Shown here: piece after piece, positions 1-13,299 of the stretch
Layout: each line of letters starts with the position of its first letter
Numbering within the stretch: position 1 is the first letter of the stretch
Source of the DNA: Malania oleifera
Lineage: Eukaryota > Streptophyta > Magnoliopsida > Santalales > Ximeniaceae
Direction: 5' to 3'
Assembly (NCBI RefSeq): GCF_029873635.1
Contig: NC_080418.1
Coordinates: 8,876,562 to 8,940,561 of the forward strand
DNA: 64,000 nt
The notes under the pieces: model-generated
What the model saw: the letters and a program-made list of their open reading frames with translations, nothing else
Told to the model about the DNA's origin: nothing
Database searches by the model: none
Program-made: the position numbers and the translations under genes

Positions 1-193
1 GCTTTGGATTCTAATATTCTGCTTGAGATTATGGCATGTACAAATGCGAGGGATAGACCTAGGAAAAGGAGACCACCACTTCGGAAGTGCACTAATAGAA
101 TAGGAGGTATATGTTTCTCACTTTAGCTCAATTGATGATTCATGTATTGAATGTTGTATTGCTTCATGTGTTGAATCATCTATTGAATATTAA

Positions 194-778
194 GATAGTT
201 CTGTTACTAATGTATGCGATGATTCATATGAAAAAAATTATGATATAACTTATGATGAATCTTCTATTGTTTCTGATGATATTACTGTATGTAATGATTC
301 ATATGATAATGATTATAATAATTTCTGTGATGAATCATGTGCCGAAATGATAAATGAAAGCATGCCCTTGAACAAAGAACTAGAATATACTTTATTTAAA
401 AGGCATAAACTTCTAGTTAGGGTGTCTAAGCAGAAAATAGTCTTCACAAATGAAAGTAGAAGGTTAGCAAAACTATTAGAAGATCTAAAATATTATTATG
501 CTACCCTTGAGAAGAAAAAGATAGAGAAAATTTTGAAAATTATTTGCTTAGAGAAAGAAACAGATGATTATTCTAGAGCTACACTCAAAGTTATAAATAA
601 AAAGAATAATCATAATAAATCCTTAGAAATTAAAAAGAAAAATCATTTTAAAAAGGATTTAGGATTATCATGTGATTCCCACTGTCATGCCTCATCGAGC
701 AATCATAAGAATTGTAAGCATAATCTTTCACATATTTACAAAACCTGCTTACACTGTAAAAGAAAAAGGCACATTTAG
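194..778 (+). pseudogene. copia Gag C-terminal remnant
   Basis: The frame is open from just after a TAA at 191-193 to the TAG at 776-778, and the same frame is also open upstream of that TAA. The N-terminal part is rich in Asp, Ser, Tyr and Cys in an imperfectly repeated pattern (recurring Asp-Asp-Ser). A Lys/Glu/Leu-rich stretch that looks coiled-coil follows, and the end is a partial zinc knuckle (CLHCKRKRH, with the final Cys missing). The order acidic-serine region, coiled coil, zinc knuckle matches the Gag C-terminus of the copia element at 25450-26060. It is a decayed retrotransposon protein rather than a host gene. The first methionine (347) is not a meaningful start. Confidence 0.55.
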
Positions 779-1370
779 TTTACTTACTCATCCAAAAGTG
801 TCAAAGGCTTAGAAAAAGAAATGATGTGGGTAATTTGAAAGCAAACCTAGTAGGAGACGAGGAAGGATGGTTTCAATAAGAAATTACATAATTATTTAAT
901 TCTTCCTTAGTTCCTAGGTTTAAGGGTTGTAATGACTATAGGCTTGGGAAGTGGTGTGTGCTTAAACTTCCCTTCTTAAGCTCTTAAACTTTAAATCAAA
1001 TCATTTAGAGCTTCATATCCCTATGATGAAGTTGAACGGCTAAAAGGATTGCACTAGGTTTCAATTTAAAGGAAATTTAAATGTCTAAGAAACCTACACA
1101 CGAGCAGTTAAAATTAAAAGCCATTCAAACTTGAGCTTCATACGTTTTGAGATTCATAAGAAAAGAGGCAGACATAGGCTTAGCATCTTAACGAATATTC
1201 ATTGTGACTTTTTGGTCCGATAAGCCTAAAGCATTCATCGCCAAGATTAAAACATTGAAAATCTTAAGAACCTTGGCTAAAATATTTAGAGATGAAAAAG
1301 GCATAAAGTGATTAAGTGTATAACTCAGGGGGATCATGTATCTTTTATGGTTATAAATTGAAATTTTCTC
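779..1370. other. copia interior without a readable gene
   Basis: No convincing coding frame is present. The sequence connects the Gag remnant to the 3' spacer and probably contains the junction where pol was lost. A short G-rich tract (CAGGGGGATC near 1327) resembles the purine tracts of the spacer. Confidence 0.4.
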
Positions 1371-2000
1371 TTGATCTTATATCATATTATATGCTCATAT
1401 GCTTTTATGGGAACTAAATTGCACATTACTATCCATAATGCACTGATTGATAAAAACTGTTGGATAGTTTTATTTTACATGATTTGTATTTGAGCTACCT
1501 GATTGCATGTTTGTCTGGAATGCCTTTTACATAGCGGATGCAGTGATGAGAATTGCATGCTTGTAGATAATTTAGGTTGTTGCATGATTTATATGAATAT
1601 TTTGTTAAAAACAACTAGCTATCAGGTACAGGTTTTATGGGAAATGTTCTATTTACAGATGACATGCTGCCGAAATTTTGAAATGTTTTCTTGATCTTAT
1701 ATCATATTATATGCTTATATGCTTTTATGGGAACTAAATTGCACATTGCTATCCATAATGCACTGATTGATAAAAATTGTTGGATAGTTTTATTTTACAT
1801 GATTTGTATTTGAGCTACCTGATTGCATGTTTGTCTAGAATGCCTCTTGCATAGCGGATGCAGTGATGAGAATTGCATGCTTGTAGATAATTTAGGTTGT
1901 TGCATGATTTATATGAATATTTTGTTGAAAACAACTAGCTATCAGGTACAGGTTTTATGGGAAATGTTTTATTTACAGACGACATGCTGCCGAAATTTTG
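1371..2000. repeat. 320-bp direct tandem duplication in the copia spacer
   Basis: The block starting TTGATCTTATATCATATTAT at 1371 recurs at 1691, a period of 320 bp. Both copies run through the same series of words to CATGCTGCCGAAATTTTG, with only scattered substitutions. Each copy carries a short open frame of about 60 codons, but these frames match because the DNA is duplicated and there is no independent sign that they encode protein. A diverged single copy of the end of this unit occurs near 39060-39110 in the other copia element, so the duplication is specific to the outer element. Confidence 0.9.
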
Positions 2001-3380
2001 GTGGAAATTTCCTAAAATAAAACTATGTACTAAGGATGATTATGATAAAATAAATGTTCTAATATTTTGAAAGGATGAGTGAAAACTAATTGAATATTAA
2101 ATTTCATCATGTCATAATCATCAAATATTTAAAGGAGCTCAGCTCCATCCCTATGGAAAAAGCGTAAAGAACTCACATGCATCACTTCACTTTTTGAATA
2201 TTGAGGCTCTTATGAAAAACCTTGAACATTATATCTAGTGCTTAAAGATCTATAAATGTATATAGATTGTTCTAGGTTATGAGCACTACTGAAATACCTT
2301 AATGTATATTCTCCGATGCATTTGTGGCCTATAGGGACGACCATACTAATCAGAATATAATTGAATAAATTATCGGTATGGTTGGTTTAAAGGATTTAAA
2401 TTCAATGACTTATACTCCTAAGCATATTGAAATTAGTCTTTAACTGGTATAAGCATTTTATTACATCTAAGTTAGGATTCCAATTGAAAGGGGGAGCATC
2501 TAAAAACAAATTTCTATCTCGTTATGCTCACCAACATGTTAGGTTTAGATCTGTTTTTAAATTTCCTGTGGCTTGTGCGTAAATGTGATAATTTTATAGA
2601 AAAATTTTATTGAAAATTGTTTTCTTAGCCACAGTTCATTGGTTTGCCATATGATCCCTGTTTTGAATTTGTTTAATATCTTCGGATCTATATAGTTGGA
2701 TTTTTCTGGTTATATTATGAATACGCTTAAAATGCTAAACCACAAAAATTTTGCTTGCATAATCTTTAAAGTTTCTTTTTCAGCAAACACCCCTAGTATT
2801 TCCTAAAAATGTCATAAGGGGGATATATATATTTATTTATTTACATATATTTTTTTTATTTGGCAAGAAATAATTTTACATGTGATATATCTTTTTTTCT
2901 TACTTATGTGCCTAAATGCTATATCTTTAAAGTTGTTTTAATGCCCAAAATATTATATGATAAAAGGGGGAGAATTTTTGTTGTGTTTAAACGTTAAAAA
3001 GGGGGTAAATATTTTTTAGGAGGGGAGTTCTCTTAAACTAAGTCTATTTTCAAATGACAAATTTTTTTTATATATTTAGCCTATCCCTTTTTGCTAATGC
3101 CAAAAGGGGGATAACTTTTTTGAGCAAAATGTTTGACCAAAAGGGAGAATTTTTTTTAAGGGCAATATTCTAAATGGGGTAATCATTTGTGTTGCATGCA
3201 TGTCTGTATTCGTGCCTTATTGCTAAAAATGGATGCAAATTATTTGAATTTTCTTCTTTCATTAATATGCGTGTGCTATATTGCTTAAATTTAATTTATG
3301 CATATTCTTAGGGGGAGCCTTTTCAGACTTGTCTCATTTTACTCTAATGCGTTTGTCATCATCAAAAAGTAGGAGATTAT
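2001..3380 (+). other. copia post-pol spacer with repeated polypurine tracts
   Basis: This is non-coding and AT-rich, punctuated by tracts of the form AAAAGGGGGA near 2489, 2814, 2965, 2997, 3104, 3141 and 3311. The last, weaker one (AAAAGTAGGAGATTA, about 3366-3380) directly precedes the LTR and is the likely polypurine tract used to prime plus-strand synthesis. Long spacers of this kind are typical of SIRE-like elements. No envelope-like frame is visible. Confidence 0.6.
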
Positions 3381-5482
3381 TGAATTTTTGAATTTGATCC
3401 CTGTTTTGATACTGACAAAGCATTTGTATCTTATATGTGTATTTAGTTTGTGAACAAGTTCATATTTTAGCACACACATAAGGTTTAAGGGAAATGGAGG
3501 TCAAAACGGATCTTAATGCACACATACTTGGCATACTTCATGAAGTGAAGAGCAAAAGATCAAGAAGAAAACATTTAAATTTCATTGTATTGCATTTAGT
3601 TTTATATTTAGTCCATAATAATTAATGCATCACATGCATGATATCGATGATAAGCTCAGGATGGCCGTAGACTGACCTTAGGGACTAGCACTTTTAATAG
3701 AAACTCTTTTCTTAAATAACTAATTGGTTAGGGTCAAATATTAGGGTTAAAACGAAGTTTACAAAAACTTTGGTTGACCAACACCAGATTTTTTGGCTTA
3801 ATTTAAAAGTCTAGGCCTTAGACTAACCTTAGGACCCCATGGACTTAATGAAAAATCCCTTAAAACTAAAATATCACATTTATACAAAAAGGGATAAAAC
3901 TTGGGGGTCAAATTTAGGTTTTTGAATAGCTCCACTCGATCGAACCATTCTGGTAATAACTAGCTTGGTCGACTAAACACCTTGATGGTTGAAAAGTCAA
4001 AAGTTGACTAAGTGTCGGTCGATCGAATCCCTCGCAGTGTATAAGCCTTGGTCGACCGAACCGGTCAGAAGTCAACAAGTGGACTTCTCACGGTCGACCG
4101 TTCTAAAATGAACGTATCGTCCTTGGTCAACTGAACTAGAACGCGTCTGACCCCCCAACTGTTCGGCCGATTGTTTGTGTAGTTCATATTGGCTATGGTC
4201 GACCAAACCATATCAGCGGTCAACCGAACCTTAGCCAATTTCAACCAAACCTATGAATGGTTCAAAATCGCCCTGAGACAGCCGACTGAATCCATAGTTC
4301 AAAAGTGCCATGGTCGAACGAATTGAGTAATATGGTCGACCAAACCTCTCGGGTTGAATAATTTTTTACCATAGTAAACGAGGTTATTTTTAAATTAAAC
4401 ATCATTAATCTTTTTTCAAAATGACCTCCGTGTCTCCAACGGTCATATTTTCACCCAAGTCTATATATACCCCCTCATAACTCAAAGTTAGAAAATCCCC
4501 TCAAATTTTCATATCATATTTTCATCTTCCTAAGCTTATTTTTCGTCTTCTTTTTGTTATTACTCTGAAAAATTGTTTTCAAGAGAGTGTTTTATTTATC
4601 TTGAGCATTTTTTTTTACAAAATAGAAGTTTATTTACTCTCATATTGCATTTATCTTTCATATCCTATTTTGACAGTATTATTCAAGTTTCTCCCACTTA
4701 TTTTCTCTTGACCTATATTTTTGGGAAAACTTTTATTGGTCAAATCTTCAAAAGACTTGAGCACATATATATCATAATATATTTTGTGCTGGGAAAGTCC
4801 TCTTGCATTTGTTCTCGCATTGATGTACATTATTTTGTAAGATCATTAGAAAACAAAAACCCTAGCTTCCTTTGAACAAATTTTTAAAAATATTTTGGGA
4901 AGAGATCTTTGGGGGTTGAATCTTTGAAATATTCTCAGTATACATTTTACTCAAAGATTTTGAAAAGTTATTTTGAGAAAAATCACCATTCTCACATTGA
5001 ACTTATTTGCATATTATACGTGAGTGTATTTGTGCTTTATTGTTGTACACCTTTGCTTTTGAGAAGCTTTCTGGTTGTACACAAAAATTATTGATTATCT
5101 GTTATATTCCCGACAGGTTGTTGGAAGAGGGAGACTAGCCCTGTGAATAGTCCCGTATTGCTCTGAATCGGTTAGGAGAGCACTGTACTAGTTAAGACCC
5201 GATTAAGAGAACTAGGTGCACCATTCTAGTAAGGTGTTGTAAACGGTGTCGCTCCACTCGTGAAGTGAGCAACTAGTGGAATCCTTGAGCTGTGACTTAA
5301 GGCGGGGACGTAGGCAGTATTGGCCGAACCGAGATATCATATCTGGTGTCAACTTTATCTATCTGCAATTTTTTTTTCGCACCTATATGATATTTTTCAT
5401 TACTCTGATTATACTGTTTATATATTGAATTGGTATATGTTCTAGATAGACCCTAGGTTGTGATATACTGCTTGTGGATTTG
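3381..5482 (+). repeat. LTR of the outer copia element, 3' end missing
   Basis: It begins after the purine tract with a TG and the phrase TTTGATCCCTGTTTTGAT, like the other copia LTRs here (compare 5483 and 41932). Positions about 3930-4350 hold an array of imperfect GGTCGACCGAAC words. A TATA-like CTATATATAC lies near 4461, and the U5 part contains GGCGGGGACGTAGGCAGTAT near 5303, as in its relatives. It stops at the start of the next LTR (5483) about 100 bp short of where relatives end. The missing end is not found after 44630. Confidence 0.7.
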
Positions 5483-6493
5483 TGTTGACTCTATGAGCCT
5501 GATCCCGTTTTGATAATAACAAAACCAATGTTTCTCACCTATGCACTGAGCATATTGAACGGGTTCATCCTTAGCATGCACTGATGGTAGGAACTCAAGA
5601 AAGCCATATGGACCACAAAGATCATGTTCATATATGGCTCTGAAGAAGCAAAAGGATGAAGACCTCTTTGTTATTGTATTTGCATTCAATTCTTTTAGGT
5701 CTGTAGTATAATATGATCTGTAATAATGCATCTGCATGCATGATAGGACTAAATGCTCAAGAGGCCATAGATCGACTATTAGGTCCCTAAAACATCACTT
5801 GCAAAATTCCCTTAAACTCACAAGTCATATCTATGCAAACATGGGTGAATTTTAATCAAAAGCAGGACCTACCTTTAATTTTGAATAGGCTTCGACTGAC
5901 CGAACTTAGCGCGTTAAAAATGTCTCGGTTAACCGAATAGGTAAGAGTCAACAAAGTTGAATGAGGCTCGGGCGACCAAACTTGAATTGAACTAACTATC
6001 CGTGGTCGATCGAACGCTTAAAAACTACTTTTCCATTGTCCCCGAGCGACAGAACGTTTAGTTCAAAATAGGCTCGGGTGACCGAATTATAAGGTTTGGC
6101 AAACCGAACTACTCATCGGGTGACTGAACCTTGATCGTTTGGAAAATCGCCTTGGCTTCAGCCAACCAGACTCTCCCTCAGGCACCCAAACCCAAAAGTT
6201 TACCTTTTCTCTATGTGTCTGTTCGGGCAACCATCCCTAAGGACCAGACGACCAAAACTCTCGTGTTGTCACATTTTTAATACGGTAATTAGGGTTAAAA
6301 CTTGTTTAAACATTTTAAAAATACCAAATAAGTCCCCAACTACTATAATTTGTGGACTACCTATAAATACTCATTCATTTGCTTTGATTAGTAACAAGAT
6401 TGGCAAATAGATTAGCAAAAAGTTCTCTCAAATTTTTACACTCCTATTTGCTTATACTCCCAAAATTTTCAAGCAAATATTGTTCATTCTCTC

Positions 6494-9400
6494 TGTTGGC
6501 CTAACAAAGCTTACGATTCTTAATTTTGATGATAACAAAGTAAGGTAATTTAATATACTTCAAAGTTGTGATGTTTCAAGAAAACTAGATGTTGGAACTC
6601 AGCATAATTCATATGATCACAAGGAACATTTTGAAAGCTCACATTAGTACAAGTGATCAAGAATGAAAGCTCGAAGAATAATGAAGCTCAGGACCAAGAG
6701 AGCTCAAAGCAATAACTTTAAGACTTCAAGGAGTTCAAGAAATGAAGAGTTGAATGAGTCTGTAGGACATATTTTGTAAGTACTTCAAGTATACTCAAAT
6801 ATGAAATTCGTTGAAGCTCATTAGGTGTAAGAGACCTAGAGACCTAAAACTTAATCTTGGAACATATTTTTTAAGAAAACAAATTAAAAATCCGAGAATT
6901 GAGAAGCAAAGAGAGTTCTTACAAAAATATCATATAAACAGTATTCTTGTACTTGACAGCAGCCTGATCGAAATCCTCAGTCGGCTGACCATTTAAAAAT
7001 TTTTAAAATGCATAGACAGAAGGTCGTTAGGCTACTGCCTAAACGCTGATAGCCACCTAATGAGACAAACTGAGAAGCCTGACTGGGTTCTACTAGGCGA
7101 CTGCCACCCTACTAACTTTGAAATTAAACTGTGTATTTAGTGATAGGCGCCTGACCAAAAGGTGATAGGCTACTGCCATGCGGGAAATTTTAAATTTTTA
7201 TAATGGAAAGATTTTACAAATCAGATTGCTTGGGGCTTAAACTTAATTAAAACTTGGGCACTACTCCAAGTCAACTTGGGGATCAAGTAAATTCATTTTA
7301 TCAAGTCTATAAATCCTCAAGATCAATGATTTTAAACACCCAATCATACAATTTAGCTCTCAATCTCTCTCAACTGCTCTCATCATTCAAAGGCTCTTTT
7401 GCTACCATATTGTGCACGAATTCTACTGAGTGTTGCTGACTTTTAATCACTGATCTTGTGCTTCAAATTTGAATCTTTCAATCATTAAAAGAATTAATCG
7501 GCGATAAACTTCCTTGAGCTTCAATTTCAATTTCATATTGATTTACTTTGAAGTATATAGTTTTGAAATTGTACTAATCAGCTCTTTTGAGAGTATATTG
7601 TGTTCAAAATCTCTTGATTATTTTATTGTAGATTGTTGACGATTCCAAGGTGTTTGGATCGTTGGACTGAGCGAGGAGAATCGCTTGGAGAGGGTGCTCT
7701 GCCCTTAAGGAGGGAAAATTGCAAAAGGTTTGCTCTACTCGGAAAGAGTGTTACTAGTGGAATCCTTTCATGGTATTTGATAGCTTTGGCGTATTCCCAA
7801 TAGGGGGGGGTGAACTGGAATTTCAAACTTTCCTAGGTCAAATTCAAATTACAATTAGTATTTGCCAACCTAGGGTCTTTCTAACCATTAACCAATTTAG
7901 CATAATTCAAACTGAGCAAGAATGTAAAGTAATTGAAGCAATCTCAGTATTTCTGAACCATTCACCATAATTAAAATGAAAAAATTCAAGTACGTAAATT
8001 TAAGTGCGAAAATTAAATGCAACACAAGAAATGTTATCGGGGTTCGGCCAATACTGCCTACGTCCCCGGCTTGGCTCACCAGCACCAGAATTACACTATA
8101 GGCTCACTTAACGGGTGAAGTGGCACCTAATACAAACAGGTCAATTAGCATAGAATTGACCTCAACCTTTACAACCAGGTTAATTAACACAGGGCTAACC
8201 TCAACCTTTACAACTAATCCTTACCGGGCTGGATTACCGCCCCCTCAGACCACGCCTGGAATACAACAGATTTCACAATACAAACAGTGTACAAAGTGTA
8301 TACTTCTCTAACAAGAAGATTTGTACCAATATCAATCAATCAATGCACATCAATAGTATAGGTAAATGTAAGATCAGTGATGTGTATCTTTGAGCTAGCA
8401 ACACTCAACAAGATATGATACCAAGTATGCTCAAGAGTGTTCTAATCAAGTTATATCTTTGAAACAAGTTATATAAAATTTCAATAACAAATCAAAGTTT
8501 CAAAGATGCTAATCAAATATTCAAACTAGTTCAAAATATTTTCCTTCAATGAAATAAGCACAAGAGTAGTTTAAAAATATTATAGCTTGTGAGAAATATT
8601 TTGCACAATGAAATGCAGCTCTAAGAATATTGTAATGACAATGCAAGAATCCTTAAACTTATGAGTTTATCCCAACACAAGATTTATTTTATTCAAATCT
8701 GTGGGATAAACTTCACTAAACTCCCTTAAAATCAATATCAACAATCAACCAAAGCAATGAGAGTATTAGCAATATCTAATAAGCACTAGCACAATCAAAG
8801 GAACTCTCACAATGCTAAAATGTATCAAGGGAATGAAGAAATGAGAGTATTTGAGCAAAATAGTATTTTGAAATAGAGATGATTTTGGCTAATGATTTTT
8901 GCTAATCCGTGTCTAATCCTCAGAAATGAACTCATATTTATAGACAAAGGCCAAATTATGACCGTTTAGGACATATAGGAAATTATTAGAATTGTTCTAA
9001 AACAATTTAGCAAAGCTAGCCCCATTTAAAAAACTTTTAACCTCGGTAAAAAATTTTCCAACACTAGAGCACCGGTTAACTGAAGTTAAGGTTTGGTTGA
9101 CCGAGTGACAGAGTTCGGTCGACTGTGCAAAAAATGAACTGAGAATTCGGTCGACCGTACATGTATGGTTTAAGGGCGATTTTCAAAATCCACGCGGTTC
9201 GGTTAACTAAGTCAATTTAAACTTTGAGGTACAATCGACTGAGCGGTTGGAATCTCCCACGTGGGGGTTCGATCGACCAGGTAGTTAATTCACATTTTTG
9301 GTCGGTCGACCGAGGAGTCAAAACGTTAACCTAGTGGGAGTTCAGTCGACCAAACTGTATAAACTTGGCAAGGTTCGGTTGACCGTACTGTGGTCAAACT

Positions 9401-10343
9401 GTTGACCTCTAATCAGTTCAGTCGACCGAATGTTCTTATACATTCTGGTTCGGTCGATCAAACATGCATTTCGGTTCTAATCCCCTTATACAATAACCTT
9501 GCTCATATAAGCACATTTGTTTATGCATGCATGTGGGTCCTAAGGTCATTCTAAGTCTTTTTTAGCTTACAATTTAACCTATATGTATGACATGCAGGTA
9601 ATTATTACAGACCCATATTACATAAAATGAATTACAACATGAAAGTAGCCTTCATGGTCTTTATTTTCTTCAAGTCCATGAGCATCATATAGAAACCTCC
9701 AATTGATCCTGCACACAAACTCATCAAACATTAGGTACCAAGGTATTTGTCATAATCAAAAAGGGATCTAACCTATAAGGTCAACAGTATTGACTAAAAG
9801 TGAGGACGTAAGCTGGGGATAAGCCAAACCTCGTAAAATCGTGGTGTTCTTTTTGCCCTACTCTTTTAAATTTCAGTACTTCATATATTGCGTGTGTATG
9901 TGCTAAGTGTAGGTTGTAGGGCTAAAATGTTGAATTAAAAAGAAGACCCTTAATTTAACGAAAGTACGTTTCAATTAACCGTTTGCGGAAACTCATAAGG
10001 GAATATGTTGGTTAATTTGCGAAAATCTTAATTAAGAGAACGCAATAAAAATCAATTCAAAAACAGGGCTCTCAAATTACTTATAGGGCTGCTTACAAAA
10101 GCAAAAGCTGAAATTCCATAAAGGTCTCCAAATTGTGATTGGTTTGGTATTTGTGGTTGGAATTCTTAAATTGATTGGTTGTTTAAGTTTTCAGTTAATT
10201 TGTGGTTTGTTTTAGTTGTGAATTCATTGGTTTGCTTAAGCCTTGTTGTGTATATCAAACAAGTAAGTAAAAAAAATTAAAAAGGAACTTAAAATTTTAA
10301 TAACCTAATTCACCCCCCTCTTGGGTTCACTATTCCACTTTCA
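6494..10343 (+). mobile_element. solo LTR, distinct copia family, itself interrupted
   Basis: It starts TGTTGGCC and ends ACTTTCA, flanked by CTCTC on both sides (6489-6493 and 10344-10348). The target lies in a CT-rich stretch, so the duplication alone is weaker proof, but the flanking LTR sequence is continuous when this piece is removed. Without the minus-strand LTR at 7778-9791 it is about 1.84 kb. U3 carries an array of TAGGCGACTGCC-like words (about 6960-7190) instead of the GTCGAC motif, and a TATA-like CTATAAATCC near 7309. Confidence 0.8.
7778..9786 (-). mobile_element. minus-strand copia solo LTR
   Basis: Read on the minus strand it begins TGTTGACC at 9786 and ends CTATCA at 7778. 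It is flanked by identical GTATT duplications (7773-7777 and 9787-9791), so both ends are certain. Its minus-strand U3 (about 9475-9060) is an array of GGTCGACCGAAC-like words followed by a TATA-like CTATAAATAT near 8940, then R/U5 and a run of Cs near the end. The length of 2009 bp matches the family. It split the solo LTR at 6494-10343. Confidence 0.9.
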
Positions 10344-10555
10344 CTCTCTCAAACACTTATTTGCAAAAATCATCTTTGATAAGAGATTGTTTATTGCATT
10401 CTCTTCATTGGCATTATTGTTGCAACTTGAAGAGTGAATATATTTGTGTGCTTCATACATTATCTTATAACTAGTATACTCTCCCATTCATTATTGAAAT
10501 TATTTTTAGAGAATTAGCTTGAGTTGATCCCAGATTATTTCATTGATAAATATTA

Positions 10556-12502
10556 TGTTGACCTTATAGGTCACACCTGATTTCGATAAAGACAAATACT
10601 CAGGTATTTGATGGCTTTCAAGTGTATGTGCAGGTTCAATTTAGCAGATCAAGTAATGGCACATGAAAGCAAAGCATGATGACCTTGAAGATTAGTTTCA
10701 TGTTGTAATTCATTTTATGTAATATGGGTCTGTAATAGTAATTAAGATATAAGGTCTGTAATAATTACTTGCATATCATGCATATAGGATATACTGTAAG
10801 CTTAGTAAAACCCTAGTGAGACCTTAGGTCCCAACACAAATGCGCAATCACTCCCCATAATAACTTGCTTAATTAGTGGATCAAATTGAAATGGATTGAA
10901 CATAATAGGCACAAAATGAGAGAGGTCGGGCGATCGAACCCCAGGTGTTAAAATTACCTCGGGCGCCCGAACTGTTAGGATGTCAACAGTTTGATCAGGC
11001 TTCGGGCAACCGAACCTAAACTGACTCTATCTCCTTTGGGCAACCGAACCCTTAGAAAGTGACTTTTCATCAACTCAGGCTGCCAAACTTTTCAGTTCAA
11101 AACAGGCCTCGGTCGACCGAATCCCTCTTTTCGGTTAACCGAACGTATTTTCGGGCACCCGAACCGTGCACCAAAACTTTCTGACTTTTGTTCAGCCAAC
11201 CAAATTTAAACTTGGGCACCCGAACCATTTAAAAGGCCTTTTTGAGCCGAGTCTATTCGGGCGACCGAACTGAAGTGCAGGCACCCAAATTTTCTTGGGT
11301 TACTTAATTATTTACTGAGGATAAAAGGGTTAAACCGGGTTAAAAGTCCTAATGTGTTTTAAAACTATCCTAATAATACCCTACATGTCCTAAACGGTCA
11401 TAATTTGACCTTGGTCTATATATATGGATTCATTTGTGTGGATTAGCAACTAATTAAGAAAATCATTAGCCAAAAATTCTCTTTATTTTCAAAATCCTAC
11501 TTTGCTCAAATACTCTCATATTCTCACTCTCTTGATACATTTAAGTAGTGTGAGAGCTTATTGATTGTGCTTGTGATTATTAGATATTGCTAATACTCAC
11601 ATAGTATTGATTGATTATTTGATATTGATTTTGGGGATTTTGGCTAAGTTTTATCTCACAGATTTGAACTTTATAAATCTTGTGTTGGGATAAACTAGCA
11701 AGCTTAAGGATCTTTGCATTGTCATTGTAAGATTCCTATAGCTTTGTTTTTGTTGTGTAAAAATATTTCCTACAAACTATAATATTTTTCAAACTATTCT
11801 TGTGCTCATTTCATTGAAGGAAATCTTTTGAAGATAATTTGATTATCTGATTAGCATCTTTGAAACCTTGGTTTGTTATTGAGATTTGATATAACTTGTT
11901 TCAAAGATATAGCTTGTTTAAAATACTCTTGAACATTATAATGATCACATCTTGTTGAGTGTTGTTTGCACAAATATTCACATCACTGAGCTTATATATT
12001 CTATACTGTTGATGTGCTTGTGATTGATTACGTTTGGTACATATCTGCTTTACTAAGAAGCATAATCATTGTACCTTCTCATATTGTGAAAATACTGTTG
12101 TATTCCAAGCATGGCCTGAGGGGGCGGTAATCTAGCTCGGAAGGATTGTTTTGGTTGAGGTCAGCCCTGCTAATTGACCTCGTATATTAGGTGTCGCTCC
12201 ACCCGTTTAAGCGAGCCTTATAGTGGTAATCCTTGTGCTTGTTAGCCAAGGCGGCGACATAGGCCATTTTCTAAACCTCGATAACATTTCTGGGTGTCAT
12301 CTCGTATTTATCGCTTTCTGATGCATGCTTGGTTAATCTTATTATGCGATTTAATTTCCTCTGCATATTTAAATTAATTTAATTTATCTACAATAAATTA
12401 ACCTTAAGTTTGTGTAATACTGCTATTAGGGGATTAACCTAGGACATTAATTTTTGAAAATACCAATTCACCCTGCCTCTTGGGTTCACGGTAAAGCTAA
12501 CA
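10556..12502 (+). repeat. 5' LTR of the copia element
   Basis: It opens TGTTGACCTTATAGGTC and closes GGTAAAGCTAACA. U3 (about 10921-11290) carries the GTCGACCGAAC / GGGCGACCGAAC word array, and a TATA-like CTATATATATGG lies near 11417. U5 contains the conserved AAGGCGGCGACATAGGC near 12248. The 3' copy is at 41932-43879. Confidence 0.93.
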
Positions 12503-12504
12503 AT

Positions 12505-12516
12505 TGGTATCAGAGC
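12505..12516 (+). promoter_or_regulatory. primer binding site of the copia element
   Basis: TGGTATCAGAGC lies 2 bases after the 5' LTR. This is the usual complement of the 3' end of plant initiator tRNA-Met, used to prime minus-strand DNA synthesis. Confidence 0.92.
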
Positions 12517-12558
12517 CACGTAACATAGACGTAATAGTTAATTTGCAAAAGATCTTAG

Positions 12559-13294
12559 ATGACTCATAGCACCGTGACCTATTTCCCTAAGGGACCATCT
12601 TCCACGGGACCTCCGATTTTCAGTGGTGTTAATTACACCTTCTAGAAACAGAGGATGCACATCTACCTTCAAAATATAGATTGGAAGGTGTGGAGGATTG
12701 TCTTTAAGGGAAATTATGTTTCTATGAAAACAGAGGGTGAGACTAGAGTTCCTAAAACTGAGGAAGAATATAATGATGATGATATGAAAGTTGTTAGCTT
12801 GAATGTCACTGCTATGAATAATTTGTATTGTGATCTTGTTGTAAATAAGTTTAATAGAGTAATGGCATGTGCTACTGCAAAAGAAATTTGGGATAAATTA
12901 GAAGTCATATATGAAGGGACTAGGGATGTAAAAGATAGTATGATAGATATGCTGACTAGTGAATATAAGGCTTTTAGGATGAATGTAGATGAGTCCATTC
13001 AGAGTATGTACACTAGATTCGCACACATTATAAATTCACTGCATCCATTAGGTAAGACCTATCCTACATATGAGATGATTAGGAAGATCCTTAAAGGCTT
13101 GCCTCTTGTTTGGGAAGCTAAGGTTACGACCATTTCTGAGGATAGAGACCTTAAGACCTTGATATTAGATGAATTGATAGGTTCACTGATCACCTAAGAA
13201 TTAGCTATAAATGAGAGACTTAATGAACATAATAGGATGAAGAAGATGACTGCATTGAAAAATTCCACTAATACATCCAGTGAATGCAGCGAAC
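12559..13294 (+). pseudogene. copia Gag, N-terminal part
   Basis: The frame opens at the ATG at 12559 (MTHSTVTYFPKG), about 40 bp after the primer binding site. It is broken by a TAG at 12643-12645, where a Trp would be expected, and resumes to a TAA at 13195-13197. The body has the capsid-type features of copia Gag (UBN2 / retrotran_gag family): Trp residues near WKVWRIV, then KEIWDKLEVIYEG and YTRFAHIINSL. It should continue into the zinc-knuckle part but is cut by gypsy element 1 at 13300; the rest is at 25234. Confidence 0.85.
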
Positions 13295-13299
13295 CTAAC

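Larger units (their letters stand above)
1..3380 (+). mobile_element. 3' half of a SIRE-like Ty1/copia element (outermost layer)
   Basis: This stretch holds a gag-like coding remnant (194-778) and then a long non-coding spacer rich in purine tracts, running up to an LTR start near 3381. The protease, integrase and reverse transcriptase that should lie between gag and the spacer are absent, so the interior appears deleted. The spacer resembles that of the copia element at 38820-39331: both contain the string CATGCTGCCGAAATTTT (near 1664, 1983 and 39090). The 5' part lies outside the window. Clade assignment is inferred from similarity to the better-preserved copia element further right. Confidence 0.7.

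Noticed and set aside
12714-12998. 94-codon minus-strand frame
   Set aside because: Antisense of copia Gag, which has clear family features on the plus strand.
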